Source: Candidatus Magasanikiibacteriota bacterium
GTDB lineage: Bacteria; Patescibacteriota; Patescibacteriia; Magasanikbacterales; 2-02-FULL-50-9b
Length of the DNA: 60,014 nucleotides
NCBI GenBank assembly: GCA_943355025.1
Contig: CALRDW010000001.1
Span: 1-60,014, forward strand
Direction of reading: 5' to 3'
In this document: positions 1-8,365 of the stretch, piece after piece
How positions within the stretch are numbered: position 1 is the first letter of the stretch
Layout: each line of letters begins with the position of its first letter
The notes under the pieces: generated by a model
Seen by the model: only the letters and a program-made list of their open reading frames with translations
Database searches by the model: none
Told to the model about the DNA's origin: nothing
Program-made: the position numbers and the translations under genes

Positions 1-73
1 TGTCCGAGGCGCGCATCATTGGTCGTCAGGATTCAACTCAAAATACATTCGAACTTTGTTTAATACACACCGC

Positions 74-112
74 CAAACAAAAATACCGACCTTGCGTCGG
101 TATTTTTGTTTG
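74..112. terminator. Bidirectional intrinsic terminator-like hairpin
   Basis: A perfect 17-bp inverted repeat (74-90 and 96-112) has a 5-nt loop and A/T-rich outer ends, so it can act as a Rho-independent terminator in either direction. It probably ends whatever gene lies to the left of the window. The branched palindrome at 123-229 follows at once. Confidence 0.8.
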
Positions 113-122
113 GGAGAATGGC

Positions 123-229
123 GAGGAGATTCGAAGGGTTTGCACGCGACCGAGTGAACGCAGGTCGCATTGTGCAAACCCAGTACCGAACGCGCCAGAT
201 GCGTGGCGCGCGAGGCGAATCTCTCCCTC
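123..229. repeat. Branched palindrome: outer stem plus two arms
   Basis: The outer stem pairs GAGATTCG (126-133) with CGAATCTC (216-223), and GAG (123-125) can add to CTC (227-229) across a bulge. Arm one is a 10-bp stem (136-145/172-181) continued by a 6-bp stem (146-151/163-168). Arm two is a 7-bp stem (191-197/204-210). Read on the minus strand, the left edge TTCGAATCTCC...CGCCA looks like a tRNA T-loop, 3' acceptor strand and CCA, but no complete tRNA is present. No protein is supported here. It could be an RNA element, a cruciform site or the remnant of a tRNA-associated insertion. Confidence 0.6.
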
Positions 230-297
230 GTTTACAGAGAAGCTCAAGTTGCACAGACACATAATTTTTGTTACGCTAGTATTATATAAAAAATTGT

Positions 298-363
298 ATG
301 GCAAAAGGCAACAACGCGCAACAACGAAATAGAAAGAAACCTAAGCAGGAGAAGAAAAAATAG
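298..363 (+). CDS. Possible 21-residue lysine/arginine-rich micro-protein
   Basis: ATG to TAG encodes 21 residues beginning MAKGNNAQQRNRKK and ending in a lysine run. About half of the residues are K, R or Q. A TATTAT-like box at 280-285 lies 12 nt before the ATG, matching the short leaders of other genes in this window. Very short basic proteins starting MAKG occur in many bacteria, but I cannot assign a function. The composition could also arise by chance in A-rich DNA ahead of the next gene. Confidence 0.35.
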   Translation: MAKGNNAQQRNRKKPKQEKKK

Positions 364-376
364 AATTTTTTGATTT

Positions 377-733
377 GTGCAAAAGTATAAAATACGCGCC
401 CTTGTTTTGGGCTGCGTGGTTGTTGCAATTACAGCCATCGTTTCTGCCGCACAAAGCAAACAAACTGCACCAACGCCAAAGCCTGCCCAACCACAAGGAC
501 AGTACGCGGCAACAGAAATCGCTATTCACAAAGACGCAACGAGCTGCTGGACATCGATTAACGGTTCGGTTTATGATTTGACTGCGTGGATCGCGTCACA
601 CCCAGGAGGCGAAGGCGCAATTTTGAGTATTTGCGGTAAAGATGGATCAGATGCATTTAACAACCAGCACAGTGGTCAAGGACGTCCTGAGAAAGTGCTT
701 GCGACTTTTATAATCGGCTCGCTCAAAAAATAA
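377..733 (+). CDS. Exported cytochrome b5-like heme-binding protein
   Basis: This 118-residue protein has an N-terminal hydrophobic segment (about 7-24) that reads as a signal peptide or anchor. A Q/P-rich linker and a cytochrome b5-fold domain follow. The heme-binding signature HPGG is present (His about 75), with a second candidate axial ligand in NQHSGQ (His about 98). Cys57 and Cys86 could form a disulfide outside the membrane. Only GTG at 377 is available as a start, because an in-frame TGA lies just upstream. It sits 1 bp before the DoxX gene, suggesting a small redox unit at the membrane. Heme binding is inferred from motifs; the partner is unknown. Confidence 0.75.
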   Translation: MQKYKIRALVLGCVVVAITAIVSAAQSKQTAPTPKPAQPQGQYAATEIAIHKDATSCWTSINGSVYDLTAWIASHPGGEGAILSICGKDGSDAFNNQHSGQGRPEKVLATFIIGSLKK

Positions 734-734
734 T

Positions 735-1130
735 ATGACACACAAACAACTGACTTTATATTCACCTGTAGTGCTCCGTCTTGGCCTTGTCGCCGTAGTT
801 ATCTGGTTTGGTGTATCGCAGCTCATGAATTCGGCACAGTGGGTCGGTGTAGTCCCTGTATGGGCAAAATCCCTCTCGGGAATGAGCGCGCTTTCGATTA
901 TTCGTTTCAACGGTTGCTTCGAAATTCTGACTGGTGCACTCCTCGCAATCGGTTTGTGGACGCGCTGGGTTGCCTTGGCGCTCGCGGTACATTTATTTAT
1001 TATTGCAACTGGTTTCGGCATCAGTCCAATCGGCGTCCGCGATTTTGGTCTTTCTGTGAGCTTACTTGCAGTTGCGATGTTTGGCTCGGATGTATGCAGC
1101 TTTGAACATGTACACGAAGATTCAAAGTAG
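735..1130 (+). CDS. DoxX-family membrane protein
   Basis: The protein has 131 residues and four predicted membrane helices. Its pattern (LRLGLVAVVIWFGVSQL, a loop, then GCFEILTGALLAIGL and two further helices) is that of DoxX/DoxD-like proteins. These are small quinone- or redox-linked membrane subunits whose exact reaction is often unknown. It starts 1 bp after the cytochrome b5-like gene, so the two are probably co-transcribed and may work together in membrane electron transfer. The C-terminus is short and acidic or His-containing. Confidence 0.7.
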   Translation: MTHKQLTLYSPVVLRLGLVAVVIWFGVSQLMNSAQWVGVVPVWAKSLSGMSALSIIRFNGCFEILTGALLAIGLWTRWVALALAVHLFIIATGFGISPIGVRDFGLSVSLLAVAMFGSDVCSFEHVHEDSK

Positions 1131-1139
1131 CACTACTAT

Positions 1140-1766
1140 ATGGGGGAGCATGTTGCAGATGTTTACGACAAAATTTATTTGAAGGATGAAAAGCGGTATG
1201 GAGTGGAACCTCTATCGATCGTTCGTGAACTGGCACATATTTTGTCGCCAGGGTGTTCTATTTTTGAAATTGGAGCAGGGCATGGGCGCAACAGCTTGTT
1301 TTTATCTTCAAATGGATTTGATGTAACCGCGGCTGATATTTCGCCACGCGCAGTTGAATTATTAGCGCGTGGCGCACAGGAACGACAGACGAACATGAAG
1401 TCTATGTTTTTTAATGCTGCGCACGACCAAATTCCAGGAGTATTCGACGCGATTATATCAACATTCGTGTTTCATCATCTGTCTGATGCAGAGGCGCACA
1501 AGGCGATTCGGCATATGCAGTACGCAACGCATTCGGGCGGCGTAAATCTGATTTTATCATTTACAAAAAACGGAATGTTTTATCAGAACAATCCTGAAAC
1601 TGGTGATTTTTTTCTTGAAACTAAAGAAGATCTCGCCGAAATGTATCGAGGATGGGATATAATAAAATTATTCGAGCATGCAGGGAGGGCTCGATCTTTG
1701 GGTTCAGAGGGCAGCAGTGAGTTGCAACCTAACGTGTTTGCTGGGCTACTTGCGCGCAAGCCGTAA
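1140..1766 (+). CDS. Class I SAM-dependent methyltransferase (TehB-like)
   Basis: This is a 208-residue cytoplasmic protein with a Rossmann methyltransferase core. Motif I is FEIGAGHGRN (about 42-51) and is followed by an acidic strand (TAADISP) that should bind the SAM ribose. A post-core strand carries IISTFVFHHLSD. The layout resembles TehB/UbiE-type small-molecule methyltransferases, but the substrate cannot be read from sequence. It lies 9 bp after doxX and may belong to that unit. Its last 38 bp overlap the convergent kinase-like gene. Confidence 0.75.
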   Translation: MGEHVADVYDKIYLKDEKRYGVEPLSIVRELAHILSPGCSIFEIGAGHGRNSLFLSSNGFDVTAADISPRAVELLARGAQERQTNMKSMFFNAAHDQIPGVFDAIISTFVFHHLSDAEAHKAIRHMQYATHSGGVNLILSFTKNGMFYQNNPETGDFFLETKEDLAEMYRGWDIIKLFEHAGRARSLGSEGSSELQPNVFAGLLARKP

Positions 1767-2337
1767 ATGCGGGCGAGCGTTCAAGTTCGGCAAGGACTTC
1801 GAGTTCTGACAAATCGCCGTTGAGAATTGTTTCAGCAAAACGTGCGCCATGACTTCCATGCATGTCGAACATTGGTACGACAACCTCATAAAAATAATCA
1901 TCGTCCATTTCTGGCCAGCGAGATTTTTTGCGCGCGTATTGCTCCTCGACCGAAACATGGAGATATAATTTTGTATCAAATAAATTTCTGATGCGCGGAT
2001 CGTGATAGAGCAAATATCCTTCAACAAAAACAACGGGCCCTGGAGTTATAAGTTCGGTTCCCGTTTGAATGCCGGTTTTTTTGTCGTACACGGGGAATGT
2101 TGTCGGCTTTCCCGCGCGCAGCTTGCCGAGCGCGTCAAAAAAAGCGTCCCACTCGATATTTTCTGGTGTCTCGCGGTTTATCCATCGACCATATGACGGA
2201 AACGTTTCGTATGCCTTGAAAAAACCGTCTAATCGAATATGAGTTATATGTGGGTAGCGATCAGTTATGCTGCGTACGAGCGTGGTTTTGCCAGCTCCCG
2301 ACGGACCAGCAAGACCAATGAACAGTGGTCGGTTCAT
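1729..2337 (-). CDS. Uridine kinase-like P-loop phosphotransferase
   Basis: The protein has 202 residues if started at the ATG at 2337. A Walker A motif GPSGAGKTT sits near residue 12. The pattern IRLDGFFKAY followed by ENIEWDAFFD resembles the uridine kinase/phosphoribulokinase family, where the Asp binds the nucleoside. The likely role is nucleoside salvage or a related small-molecule phosphorylation. A longer reading from 2391 is rejected because its first codons lie in an extended -10 box (2380-2388). The 3' end overlaps the methyltransferase gene on the other strand. Confidence 0.7.
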   Translation of the reverse strand: MNRPLFIGLAGPSGAGKTTLVRSITDRYPHITHIRLDGFFKAYETFPSYGRWINRETPENIEWDAFFDALGKLRAGKPTTFPVYDKKTGIQTGTELITPGPVVFVEGYLLYHDPRIRNLFDTKLYLHVSVEEQYARKKSRWPEMDDDYFYEVVVPMFDMHGSHGARFAETILNGDLSELEVLAELERSPAFTACAQVAQQTR

Positions 2338-2379
2338 AGAAATGAAGCTGCGTTCTCTGTGCGGATAATAATTGAGCAG

Positions 2380-2388
2380 ATTATAGCA
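2380..2388 (-). promoter_or_regulatory. Extended -10 promoter of the kinase-like gene
   Basis: On the minus strand TGC-TATAAT is a perfect extended -10 element. A start about 7 nt downstream gives a leader of roughly 36 nt before the ATG at 2337. No convincing -35 box is visible. Confidence 0.6.
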
Positions 2389-2391
2389 CAT

Positions 2392-2669
2392 GTCTTCGGT
2401 TGCGTTGGTTGGTCTCTGGGTGTCAGATACTGCACATATGATTCATATCAAACTCATTCGTGGAATTGAAATTTTATTTTTGTGTGGCGTGCAGTTGACG
2501 AAGATGGCTGCAAATTGGTTGCGCACACACAACGAAGTGTGGCTTGAAAAAAACGCGCCGCATATGTAGCGGCGGGGATTATTATTACGAGCGGATTTTT
2601 ATGGGAGCTTTGGGAGTTACTTGCTGACGCGCCCGAAAAAATCGAGCGCGTCAGAAGTGTTGTAACTAA
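2392..2669. other. Intergenic stretch without a recognised gene
   Basis: These 278 bases contain no open frame I can support. Short hairpins are present: GCCGC/GCGGC around 2563-2579 and CTGACGCGC/GCGCGTCAG around 2625-2655. The second lies just downstream of the large secreted-protein gene (minus strand) but lacks a T-run, so it is a weak terminator candidate. Confidence 0.4.
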
Positions 2670-5030
2670 CTAATTGTAGAGGGGAGATGTAATCGCTGCT
2701 TGTTCAGCTGATGAGCTGAACTGATTTGAAGCAGTGACGTCTGCGCCAAACGTATAGTCACCGAAGAATGCATCTGAGATGTCGTCAATTTGTTTCGCCC
2801 ATGTGTTTCCATAGATTCCGCCAGCAACGGTTTCCGTTGTTACCCAGCGAAGAACACCTCCCTTGGTTACTGCGTAAACAAATTTACCCGTCGTAAATTT
2901 GACCATGCGTACACCTGGACGATACGTAACATTTTTTCCGAGACTGTATGATGCGAGTTGCGTGGTGCTGATTGTACGTACATCGGAGAAATCTTTGTAC
3001 CAGGTGAAGTAGATTTTTGAATTCGGGAATGCGTGGCGGTAGTTGTCAGAGCCAATAAAATATACAGCTCTGCATGAATCGTTTGATCCTGCATTTGCCG
3101 GGCACGCGTATTTTACCAACGAGCCAGGACCAATTGTTGAGTTAGGTGGTGTGACTGGGGCCGGAGATATGCTTGCAAGCGTAAAAGTCATAGGGAACGT
3201 CGCGATCGAGATCCCGTCGACTGTTGCAGTCAGTGTCGAATTTCCGACAGCGCTTGATTTAACATAGAAAACAGCCGAGCCAAGATCGCTCGTTGTGTTT
3301 CCGATGATTGTAATTGTATCAAGTCCTGGTCGCGATGAGAGCAGCTGAACACCTTTGTTTGGGAGCGGTTGTGCAAGGTTGTTTTTTATAACAACGGTAA
3401 CAATCGCTGAGGTGCTGTTGTCTGCGATTACGGTCGGCGTTGGTGAACTAATGAACGAATAAATTGCTGATGGAGTTGTGTTTGTTGGAGTAGGAGCAGG
3501 CGTTGGCGTTACTGCTGTGAGCGTTGAGGCAAAGTTTGACTCAGGACCAACGCTGTTGTTTCCAGCGTTATCAATGCACGATGCTTTGAGCATGTAGTTT
3601 TGAACACCGCTAAAACTTCGATTTACAATGTAATCATTGCTCGAAGCGTCATACACCATAGCACCAATCGCCGCGCCATTCACCAATAATGAACAGCTTG
3701 AAATGCCTGCAGCGTCGGTGACATGCGCATGAAGAGTTACAGCTGTATTAACTGTTCCAGACGTTGGTGTGACTGCTGAGACAGAAGGACCTGTGGTGTC
3801 AACGGTAAATACTACCATGGAGACAGCTCCAAGAAGGCTCACTTCGTCTGCGGCCTGAACCGAGAACGTGTGTGCGCCAGCGCTGAGGCCTGCGGGGATT
3901 TGGTAGCTTAGAAGAGTGCCATTATTGATTGTTGCATTGTTATCAATGCTTATCCAGTATGTAACGGGACCGACATTATCGGTTGCTGCGTTCCAGCTGA
4001 ATGCTGGTGTAATGTTGTTTGTAACTGATCCTGCAAAATTGCCGGCAAGACCTGCAATTACACCTGGTGCGGCACTGTCATAGACAGAGAGGCCGTCTGA
4101 TGAACTGAGAAACACGGCATTTGTTGCACCAGTCGGCACTGCAGCGCTCGTGTAGCCGACAGCGCTTGTTGGTGCGTCCATTTTGATCCAGCTTGAACCA
4201 CCATCGGTTGAGTATGATGCAACACCGTGTGTTCCAACGGTGATTACTTTGCTTGCAGATGGTTGGTAGATGCGGCGAAGCGAACCCCCGCTTAAACTGC
4301 TGGCATCAAGCTTCGTCCAGATGTGGCCAGCGTCAGTTGTTTTAAATACTGAAGGGACTGCAGAAACTGCATAACCAGTCGATCCAAACATGGAAACATC
4401 GGTAATTGTTTCCGTCAGATTTGTTACCGCGGCCCAATTCACGCCGTTATCATTTGTCCAATAGACAGAACTGCCTGCTGCAAGCATGCCGTTTTGTGTG
4501 TCTGTATATGAAAGCGCGGTAATACCGGAACCGCCGGCTGGTGAGCCGAGAAGATTCCACGTTGTACCATCCGTTGTTCGATAGAGATGACCGAGTGCTG
4601 TGCCAACGTATGCGTAGGTATCTCTAGCAACGGAGAGTGCTGAGGCGCTGCTGTTGTCGAGGGATGCGGTTGAAGTCCACGTAACACCACCGTCGGTTGA
4701 GCGGAGAATTCTACCGTTAGAAACGGACGCAAATGCGACCGAGTCTGAGTTACCAAATTGGATGTGTGTGATTTGTGTTCCGGTTCCGGAGCTTACGGAA
4801 TTCCAAGTTTTACCGCCGTCCGTCGTTCTGATTATATTTCCATTGTCTCCTGCTGCTAGACCAATCAAAGCAGAACCGAATGCAACATCTTGGAAGCTGT
4901 GCACTGAATCTTTAACTCCAATGCCTGCAGTCGGGCTCGGAGTTGCGTATACTGATGAAAATGGGGCGAGCGTAAGGGCTGCGGCAACGAGCCAGCGCGC
5001 CGTTGAATTCGTCCACGGTCGTTTTAACAT
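2670..5030 (-). CDS. Large secreted BNR-propeller/Ig-like surface protein
   Basis: This 786-residue protein has an N-terminal signal peptide ending near VYATPSP. The first 320 residues carry Asp-box/BNR-type repeats (TTDGGKTW, STDGGVTW, STDGGSSW), which form a beta-propeller of the YCF48/sialidase type. Ig-like domains follow (SVSAVTPTSGTVNTAV...), then a Pro/Thr linker (TPTPAPTPTNTTPS) and a Big_1-like domain. The last 150 residues form a domain with YFIGSDNYRHAFPN and TYRPGVRMVKFTT, a combination I associate with Patescibacteria surface proteins. The likely role is extracellular adhesion or surface display; no enzyme motif is seen. Confidence 0.8.
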   Translation of the reverse strand: MLKRPWTNSTARWLVAAALTLAPFSSVYATPSPTAGIGVKDSVHSFQDVAFGSALIGLAAGDNGNIIRTTDGGKTWNSVSSGTGTQITHIQFGNSDSVAFASVSNGRILRSTDGGVTWTSTASLDNSSASALSVARDTYAYVGTALGHLYRTTDGTTWNLLGSPAGGSGITALSYTDTQNGMLAAGSSVYWTNDNGVNWAAVTNLTETITDVSMFGSTGYAVSAVPSVFKTTDAGHIWTKLDASSLSGGSLRRIYQPSASKVITVGTHGVASYSTDGGSSWIKMDAPTSAVGYTSAAVPTGATNAVFLSSSDGLSVYDSAAPGVIAGLAGNFAGSVTNNITPAFSWNAATDNVGPVTYWISIDNNATINNGTLLSYQIPAGLSAGAHTFSVQAADEVSLLGAVSMVVFTVDTTGPSVSAVTPTSGTVNTAVTLHAHVTDAAGISSCSLLVNGAAIGAMVYDASSNDYIVNRSFSGVQNYMLKASCIDNAGNNSVGPESNFASTLTAVTPTPAPTPTNTTPSAIYSFISSPTPTVIADNSTSAIVTVVIKNNLAQPLPNKGVQLLSSRPGLDTITIIGNTTSDLGSAVFYVKSSAVGNSTLTATVDGISIATFPMTFTLASISPAPVTPPNSTIGPGSLVKYACPANAGSNDSCRAVYFIGSDNYRHAFPNSKIYFTWYKDFSDVRTISTTQLASYSLGKNVTYRPGVRMVKFTTGKFVYAVTKGGVLRWVTTETVAGGIYGNTWAKQIDDISDAFFGDYTFGADVTASNQFSSSAEQAAITSPLYN

Positions 5031-5093
5031 ACCGACGTGAAAAATAAGATGAATAATAAGTAGGTAGATGGTACCATTTTTTGGCGGTTTAGC

Positions 5094-6350
5094 CTAGAGA
5101 GATGTGACGAGGAGCGCAATCGCAGCTAGCGACATGATACAAGCTATTGTCCAACCAAAAATGTTTGAAAACCATGAGTTTGTGTGGGCACCCATAATTT
5201 TTTTATTGTTTGCGATGCACAGAATTATCATGATGAGTGGTGGCGCAACAATTCCGTTGAGCACAGCCGTGTAATACAGCATTTGAAACGGTTTGATCGG
5301 CGTCAAATTAACGAGTAAGCCAACCAGCGTCGCGAGTATTATTACTAAATAAAATCCGTGCGCGTCCGTAAATTTTTTTCCAAGCCCCGCTTTCCATTTG
5401 AAAGCTTCTGCGAGGGCATACCCGGCGGATCCGGCTAAAATTGGAACGGCTAGGAGGCCTGTTCCGATAATGCCAAGAGCGAATAATAGAAATGCAAAAT
5501 TTCCTGCGATTGGTCGAAGTGCTTCAGCTGCCTGGTCCGCTGTTTCAATGTGTGTGATTCCGTGGAGATGGAGGGTTGATGCGGTTGCAACGATAATAAA
5601 AAACATTACGAGGTTTGAGAAAAACATACCGACGACCGTATCAAGACGCATGTTTTTTATGTCGGTGGTTGTTATGTGTGGGTTACCAACACCCGACGCT
5701 TTGAGTTTGTGATGCTCAATTTCTTCTTCAACTTCCTCGTCAGTTTGCCAGAAAAATAGATATGGCGAAATGGTGGTACCGAGAATTGCAACAACGTTGA
5801 GCAAATAATCTTTATCAAACGTGATGTGTGGAATGAAGGTTGAGAGCGCTATGGCGTGCCAATTCTGCTTGATTGCAAACGCGGTAAAAATATAAGCAAA
5901 CAAGGAGAGTGTTAAATATTTGAGAACGCGGGCGTAGGTCGGATAGGGGATGGTTATTTCAAGAACGAGCGTAAGGAGCGTTATGCCGATGAGCCAAACG
6001 ATGAATGGAAATCCGAAGACAAGTTTTCCTGCCGCGGCCATGGCCCCGAGATCCGCGCCAATATTAATTATGTTCGCAAGAACTAAAATGGATACGGCAG
6101 CGTAAAGTAAGACTTTTCCGTAGCGTTCGCGGAGAATTGTCGCGAGACCTTTACCGGTTACGAGCCCAATGCGCCCACACATTTCTTGGACAACGGTCAT
6201 GAATGGGAAAGAAAAGAGGGCTGTCCACAATTGGCCATAACCGAATTGCGCGCCAGTTTGAGAGTATGTGCCAATACCTGATGGATCGTCGTCTGACGCT
6301 CCTGTAATAAAACCTGGTCCAAGTATTTTGAGAAGTTTTTTAAATTTCAT
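5094..6350 (-). CDS. NRAMP-family metal transporter, variant signature
   Basis: About 418 residues with roughly 11 membrane helices. The N-terminus (LGPGFITGASDDDPSGIGTY) matches NRAMP helix 1, but the canonical DPGN is replaced by DPSG. The helix-6 region reads GTTISPYLFFWQ where classical NRAMPs have an M-P-H metal site, and a Glu-rich loop (EEVEEEIEHH) follows. It probably belongs to the divergent NRAMP branch whose cation may be Mg2+ rather than Mn2+/Fe2+. Homologues usually begin at MKFKKLL, so I chose the ATG at 6350; ATG at 6371 and TTG at 6398 are alternatives. It stands alone downstream of a terminator. Confidence 0.75.
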   Translation of the reverse strand: MKFKKLLKILGPGFITGASDDDPSGIGTYSQTGAQFGYGQLWTALFSFPFMTVVQEMCGRIGLVTGKGLATILRERYGKVLLYAAVSILVLANIINIGADLGAMAAAGKLVFGFPFIVWLIGITLLTLVLEITIPYPTYARVLKYLTLSLFAYIFTAFAIKQNWHAIALSTFIPHITFDKDYLLNVVAILGTTISPYLFFWQTDEEVEEEIEHHKLKASGVGNPHITTTDIKNMRLDTVVGMFFSNLVMFFIIVATASTLHLHGITHIETADQAAEALRPIAGNFAFLLFALGIIGTGLLAVPILAGSAGYALAEAFKWKAGLGKKFTDAHGFYLVIILATLVGLLVNLTPIKPFQMLYYTAVLNGIVAPPLIMIILCIANNKKIMGAHTNSWFSNIFGWTIACIMSLAAIALLVTSL

Positions 6351-6400
6351 AGAGCGCGTATGCACATGCATGATAGAATGATTTTGCTTTTTTTGCAATA

Positions 6401-6428
6401 AAAAAACCGCCCTTGCGGACGGTTTTTT
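6401..6428. terminator. Intrinsic terminator between cspA and the NRAMP gene
   Basis: The stem AAAAAACCGCCC/GGACGGTTTTTT (one G-T pair) closes a 4-nt loop that reads GCAA on the minus strand. A/T runs on both sides make it usable in both directions. On the minus strand it lies just downstream of cspA. Confidence 0.85.
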
Positions 6429-6445
6429 CTCCTTACGTGCGTGGA

Positions 6446-6646
6446 TTACGCGCGTGAAACGCCTGAAGCTTTAGGGCCCTTTGGTGAATCCGTGATTTCG
6501 AATGAAACCGCGTCACCTACTTTAAGGCTGTCAAACTGGACGCCGAGGAGCTCAGTTGAATGGAAGAAAACGTCCTTACCACCATCTTCTGGGGTAATGA
6601 AGCCAAATCCTTTTTCTGAGACAAGGGTTTTAATTGAACCTAACAT
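6446..6646 (-). CDS. cspA: Cold-shock domain protein
   Basis: At 66 residues this is the usual size of a single cold-shock domain. RNP1 (KGFGFI) and RNP2 (DVFFH) are intact, so single-stranded nucleic-acid binding as an RNA chaperone is expected in the cytoplasm. It is monocistronic, with a strong consensus promoter upstream (6689-6717) and a clean terminator downstream. The leader is about 36 nt and lacks a Shine-Dalgarno sequence. The gene name is by family only; paralogs elsewhere cannot be excluded. Confidence 0.92.
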   Translation of the reverse strand: MLGSIKTLVSEKGFGFITPEDGGKDVFFHSTELLGVQFDSLKVGDAVSFEITDSPKGPKASGVSRA

Positions 6647-6688
6647 AGTACTTGCTTGTTGTGATTGAGTCGACCAAATGTAGACACA

Positions 6689-6717
6689 AGTGTAGCAGAC
6701 TTCATCAAACCTGTCAA
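6689..6717 (-). promoter_or_regulatory. Consensus sigma70-type promoter of cspA
   Basis: On the minus strand TTGACA is followed after exactly 17 bp by TACACT, preceded by TGC (extended -10). The TGA inside the -35 box is also the stop codon of the upstream gene ending at 6714, so the promoter is embedded in the end of that gene. Confidence 0.85.
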
Positions 6718-8237
6718 TAGTGAATTTTTTGCGTGATTACTTGCTCATTTTGCGCAACGATTACGGCTATTTCGAGCTTACCAACCCCTTGTTTCTCACA
6801 CGTAACCAAGTATGCGCCGGGACCAGCCATACAGCCATACCGCCCGCGACTGTCTGAAACCGCTGTTGCGACGAGTTTGTTGTATTGTGTATCAAATACG
6901 CGAATTATTGCATTTGCAACCGGATTATTATTTGAATCTGTGACTGTGCCGAATGCGCGTGGGGAGTGGCGCTTCGCAAAATAGCGGAAGAGAAAGAACA
7001 ATAAAATATTTACAGCAGCAAGCAGTACAACCCACCATTTTGGCGTAAGAAGGGCACTGCCAATCCCAAGAGCCGGGGAGGCGAGGCCAATAAATGCGCT
7101 TGCGCGGCGGCCAGCACGCCGCCATTGTTCTCGGGGTACCGAGGGTTCCTGTACAATTGGATCAACAGGCATAATTCGCTGGACGACTGGCGTCGCCGTA
7201 TCAGTCGTCAGGCGCGGTTCAAGCAAGAGATCACCATGGACAGCTTCGGAAAGTGCTGTGCCGGCAAATTCTGACGGAAATGCGTAACCTGGCTTTACGA
7301 CTTCAACCGCATAAGTACCTGGCCGTGTGAATAGAAAAAAGCGACCGTTTGAATCTGTAACCGCAGAGTGGACGACGCGGTTCGTTTCGGCACTGACAAG
7401 TCGCACAATCGCGAGATCAACAGGTAATTTTGCGAGCGAGTTGACCACGGTTCCGAATTTGTCGGTGCGTCGACGTCGCAGGACGAGCCATACGTTCGAC
7501 AAACCCATGACAACCAAGAGGCCTGTGTCGCGCAGGCCGCCAGTCGCGAGGACGTTTGTTAATGCGATTACAGAAAGCGCTGGCGCTGTTCGCTCAACGT
7601 AACATTGAGAAATAATCGCACTTTCTTTTTCTGTTGGTGCGCTTACGAGTCGGGCAAGGTCGTCGAGGCGCGCGACGCCGAGTTTGTCACGCCCACATTC
7701 AGTTACGGTTGCAATTTTGGTGTAGAGCGGTGCGAGGAGTGATTCGTAGGGTGTTCCGCTGTAGCAATCCGCAATTGCGCCTTGCTCACTTGCGTTCGGC
7801 AAAGTACTACCGCGTAGGTCTGGCGCAAGTTTTTCAAAACACGAATTAATTTTTTGTGCATCAGCGATGGTTAGCTGTATCGCAGCCAATCGTGTGTGAA
7901 GGTCGGGAATGTTTAATCTGAGAGCATCGCTGCTATTCCATAGTGCATCGATTGCACGCGCCGCAGCATCGTTTAATGTTTGGACCTCGTTGGTTGATGT
8001 TACTGTTCGATATGCTGCCGGAATCAAATCGGCAGCGCCTGCCAATCGATAACATCCAATGATTCCAAATTGAAAAGCTTCAAGAGAAATTGCGTGATTT
8101 TGATAATTAGTAATGAGAGACACTGAACATTGACCGATAATTTGTGCCTGCTCCGTCGTAAGTGTTGCTTGGGCATGGGCCACGCTGGGAATGCATAAAA
8201 AAAGCGCGGTTGCTGCAATAAAATTTTTTATTCGCAT
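6714..8237 (-). CDS. Membrane-anchored protein with two carboxypeptidase-regulatory-like domains
   Basis: A 507-residue protein. A signal peptide (MRIKNFIAATALFLCIPSVAHA) precedes an alpha-rich exported region with several cysteines. A first transmembrane helix (GLLVVMGLSNVWLVL) leads to a beta-sandwich domain (LAIVRLVSAETNRVVHS...TDSNGRFFLF). A second membrane region (WWVVLLAAVNILLFFLFRYF) leads to a second such domain (AFGTVTDSNNNPVANAIIRVFD). Both resemble the carboxypeptidase regulatory-like/CnaB fold. The longer frame from 8351 is rejected because an extended -10 (8263-8271) lies 26 nt before the ATG at 8237. Function is unknown; an envelope structural role is inferred. Confidence 0.7.
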   Translation of the reverse strand: MRIKNFIAATALFLCIPSVAHAQATLTTEQAQIIGQCSVSLITNYQNHAISLEAFQFGIIGCYRLAGAADLIPAAYRTVTSTNEVQTLNDAAARAIDALWNSSDALRLNIPDLHTRLAAIQLTIADAQKINSCFEKLAPDLRGSTLPNASEQGAIADCYSGTPYESLLAPLYTKIATVTECGRDKLGVARLDDLARLVSAPTEKESAIISQCYVERTAPALSVIALTNVLATGGLRDTGLLVVMGLSNVWLVLRRRRTDKFGTVVNSLAKLPVDLAIVRLVSAETNRVVHSAVTDSNGRFFLFTRPGTYAVEVVKPGYAFPSEFAGTALSEAVHGDLLLEPRLTTDTATPVVQRIMPVDPIVQEPSVPREQWRRAGRRASAFIGLASPALGIGSALLTPKWWVVLLAAVNILLFFLFRYFAKRHSPRAFGTVTDSNNNPVANAIIRVFDTQYNKLVATAVSDSRGRYGCMAGPGAYLVTCEKQGVGKLEIAVIVAQNEQVITQKIHY

Positions 8238-8262
8238 AAAAACAAGTGGTTTTGTGTGGATA

Positions 8263-8271
8263 AGTATACCA
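8263..8271 (-). promoter_or_regulatory. Extended -10 promoter
   Basis: The minus strand reads TGG-TATACT. The predicted start near 8256 leaves about 19 nt before the ATG at 8237. This supports the shorter start of the secreted beta-sandwich protein. Confidence 0.6.
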
Positions 8272-8302
8272 CGATGCACGGGATCGCCGAGTCGATATTT
8301 AT

Positions 8303-8331
8303 TGACAGTATTTGGTGCGGTGGGATACAGT
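8303..8331 (+). promoter_or_regulatory. TTGACA-17-TACAGT promoter
   Basis: A perfect -35 box (8303-8308) and a TACAGT -10 box (8326-8331) are separated by 17 bp. It points at the small basic ORF at 8366-8494 and lies divergently from the gene at 6714-8237. Confidence 0.7.
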
Positions 8332-8365
8332 GGATGCACCAAACGATTCAAGTCATTTTTAATTT

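Noticed and set aside
1-63. Possible 3' end of a gene entering from the left, stopping at 61-63 just before a terminator
   Set aside because: Only 20 codons are visible with no recognisable sequence, and two other frames are also open, so it cannot be distinguished from chance.
123-229. CRISPR repeat or array
   Set aside because: There are no regularly spaced direct repeats anywhere in the window; this is a single branched palindrome.
377-380. Lipobox-like LVLGC near the start of the cytochrome b5-like protein
   Set aside because: The hydrophobic stretch continues after the Cys instead of preceding it, so a lipoprotein signal does not fit.
2504-2569. Short plus-strand ORF (MAANWLRTHNEVW...)
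   Set aside because: No promoter, Shine-Dalgarno or family resemblance; 21 codons only.
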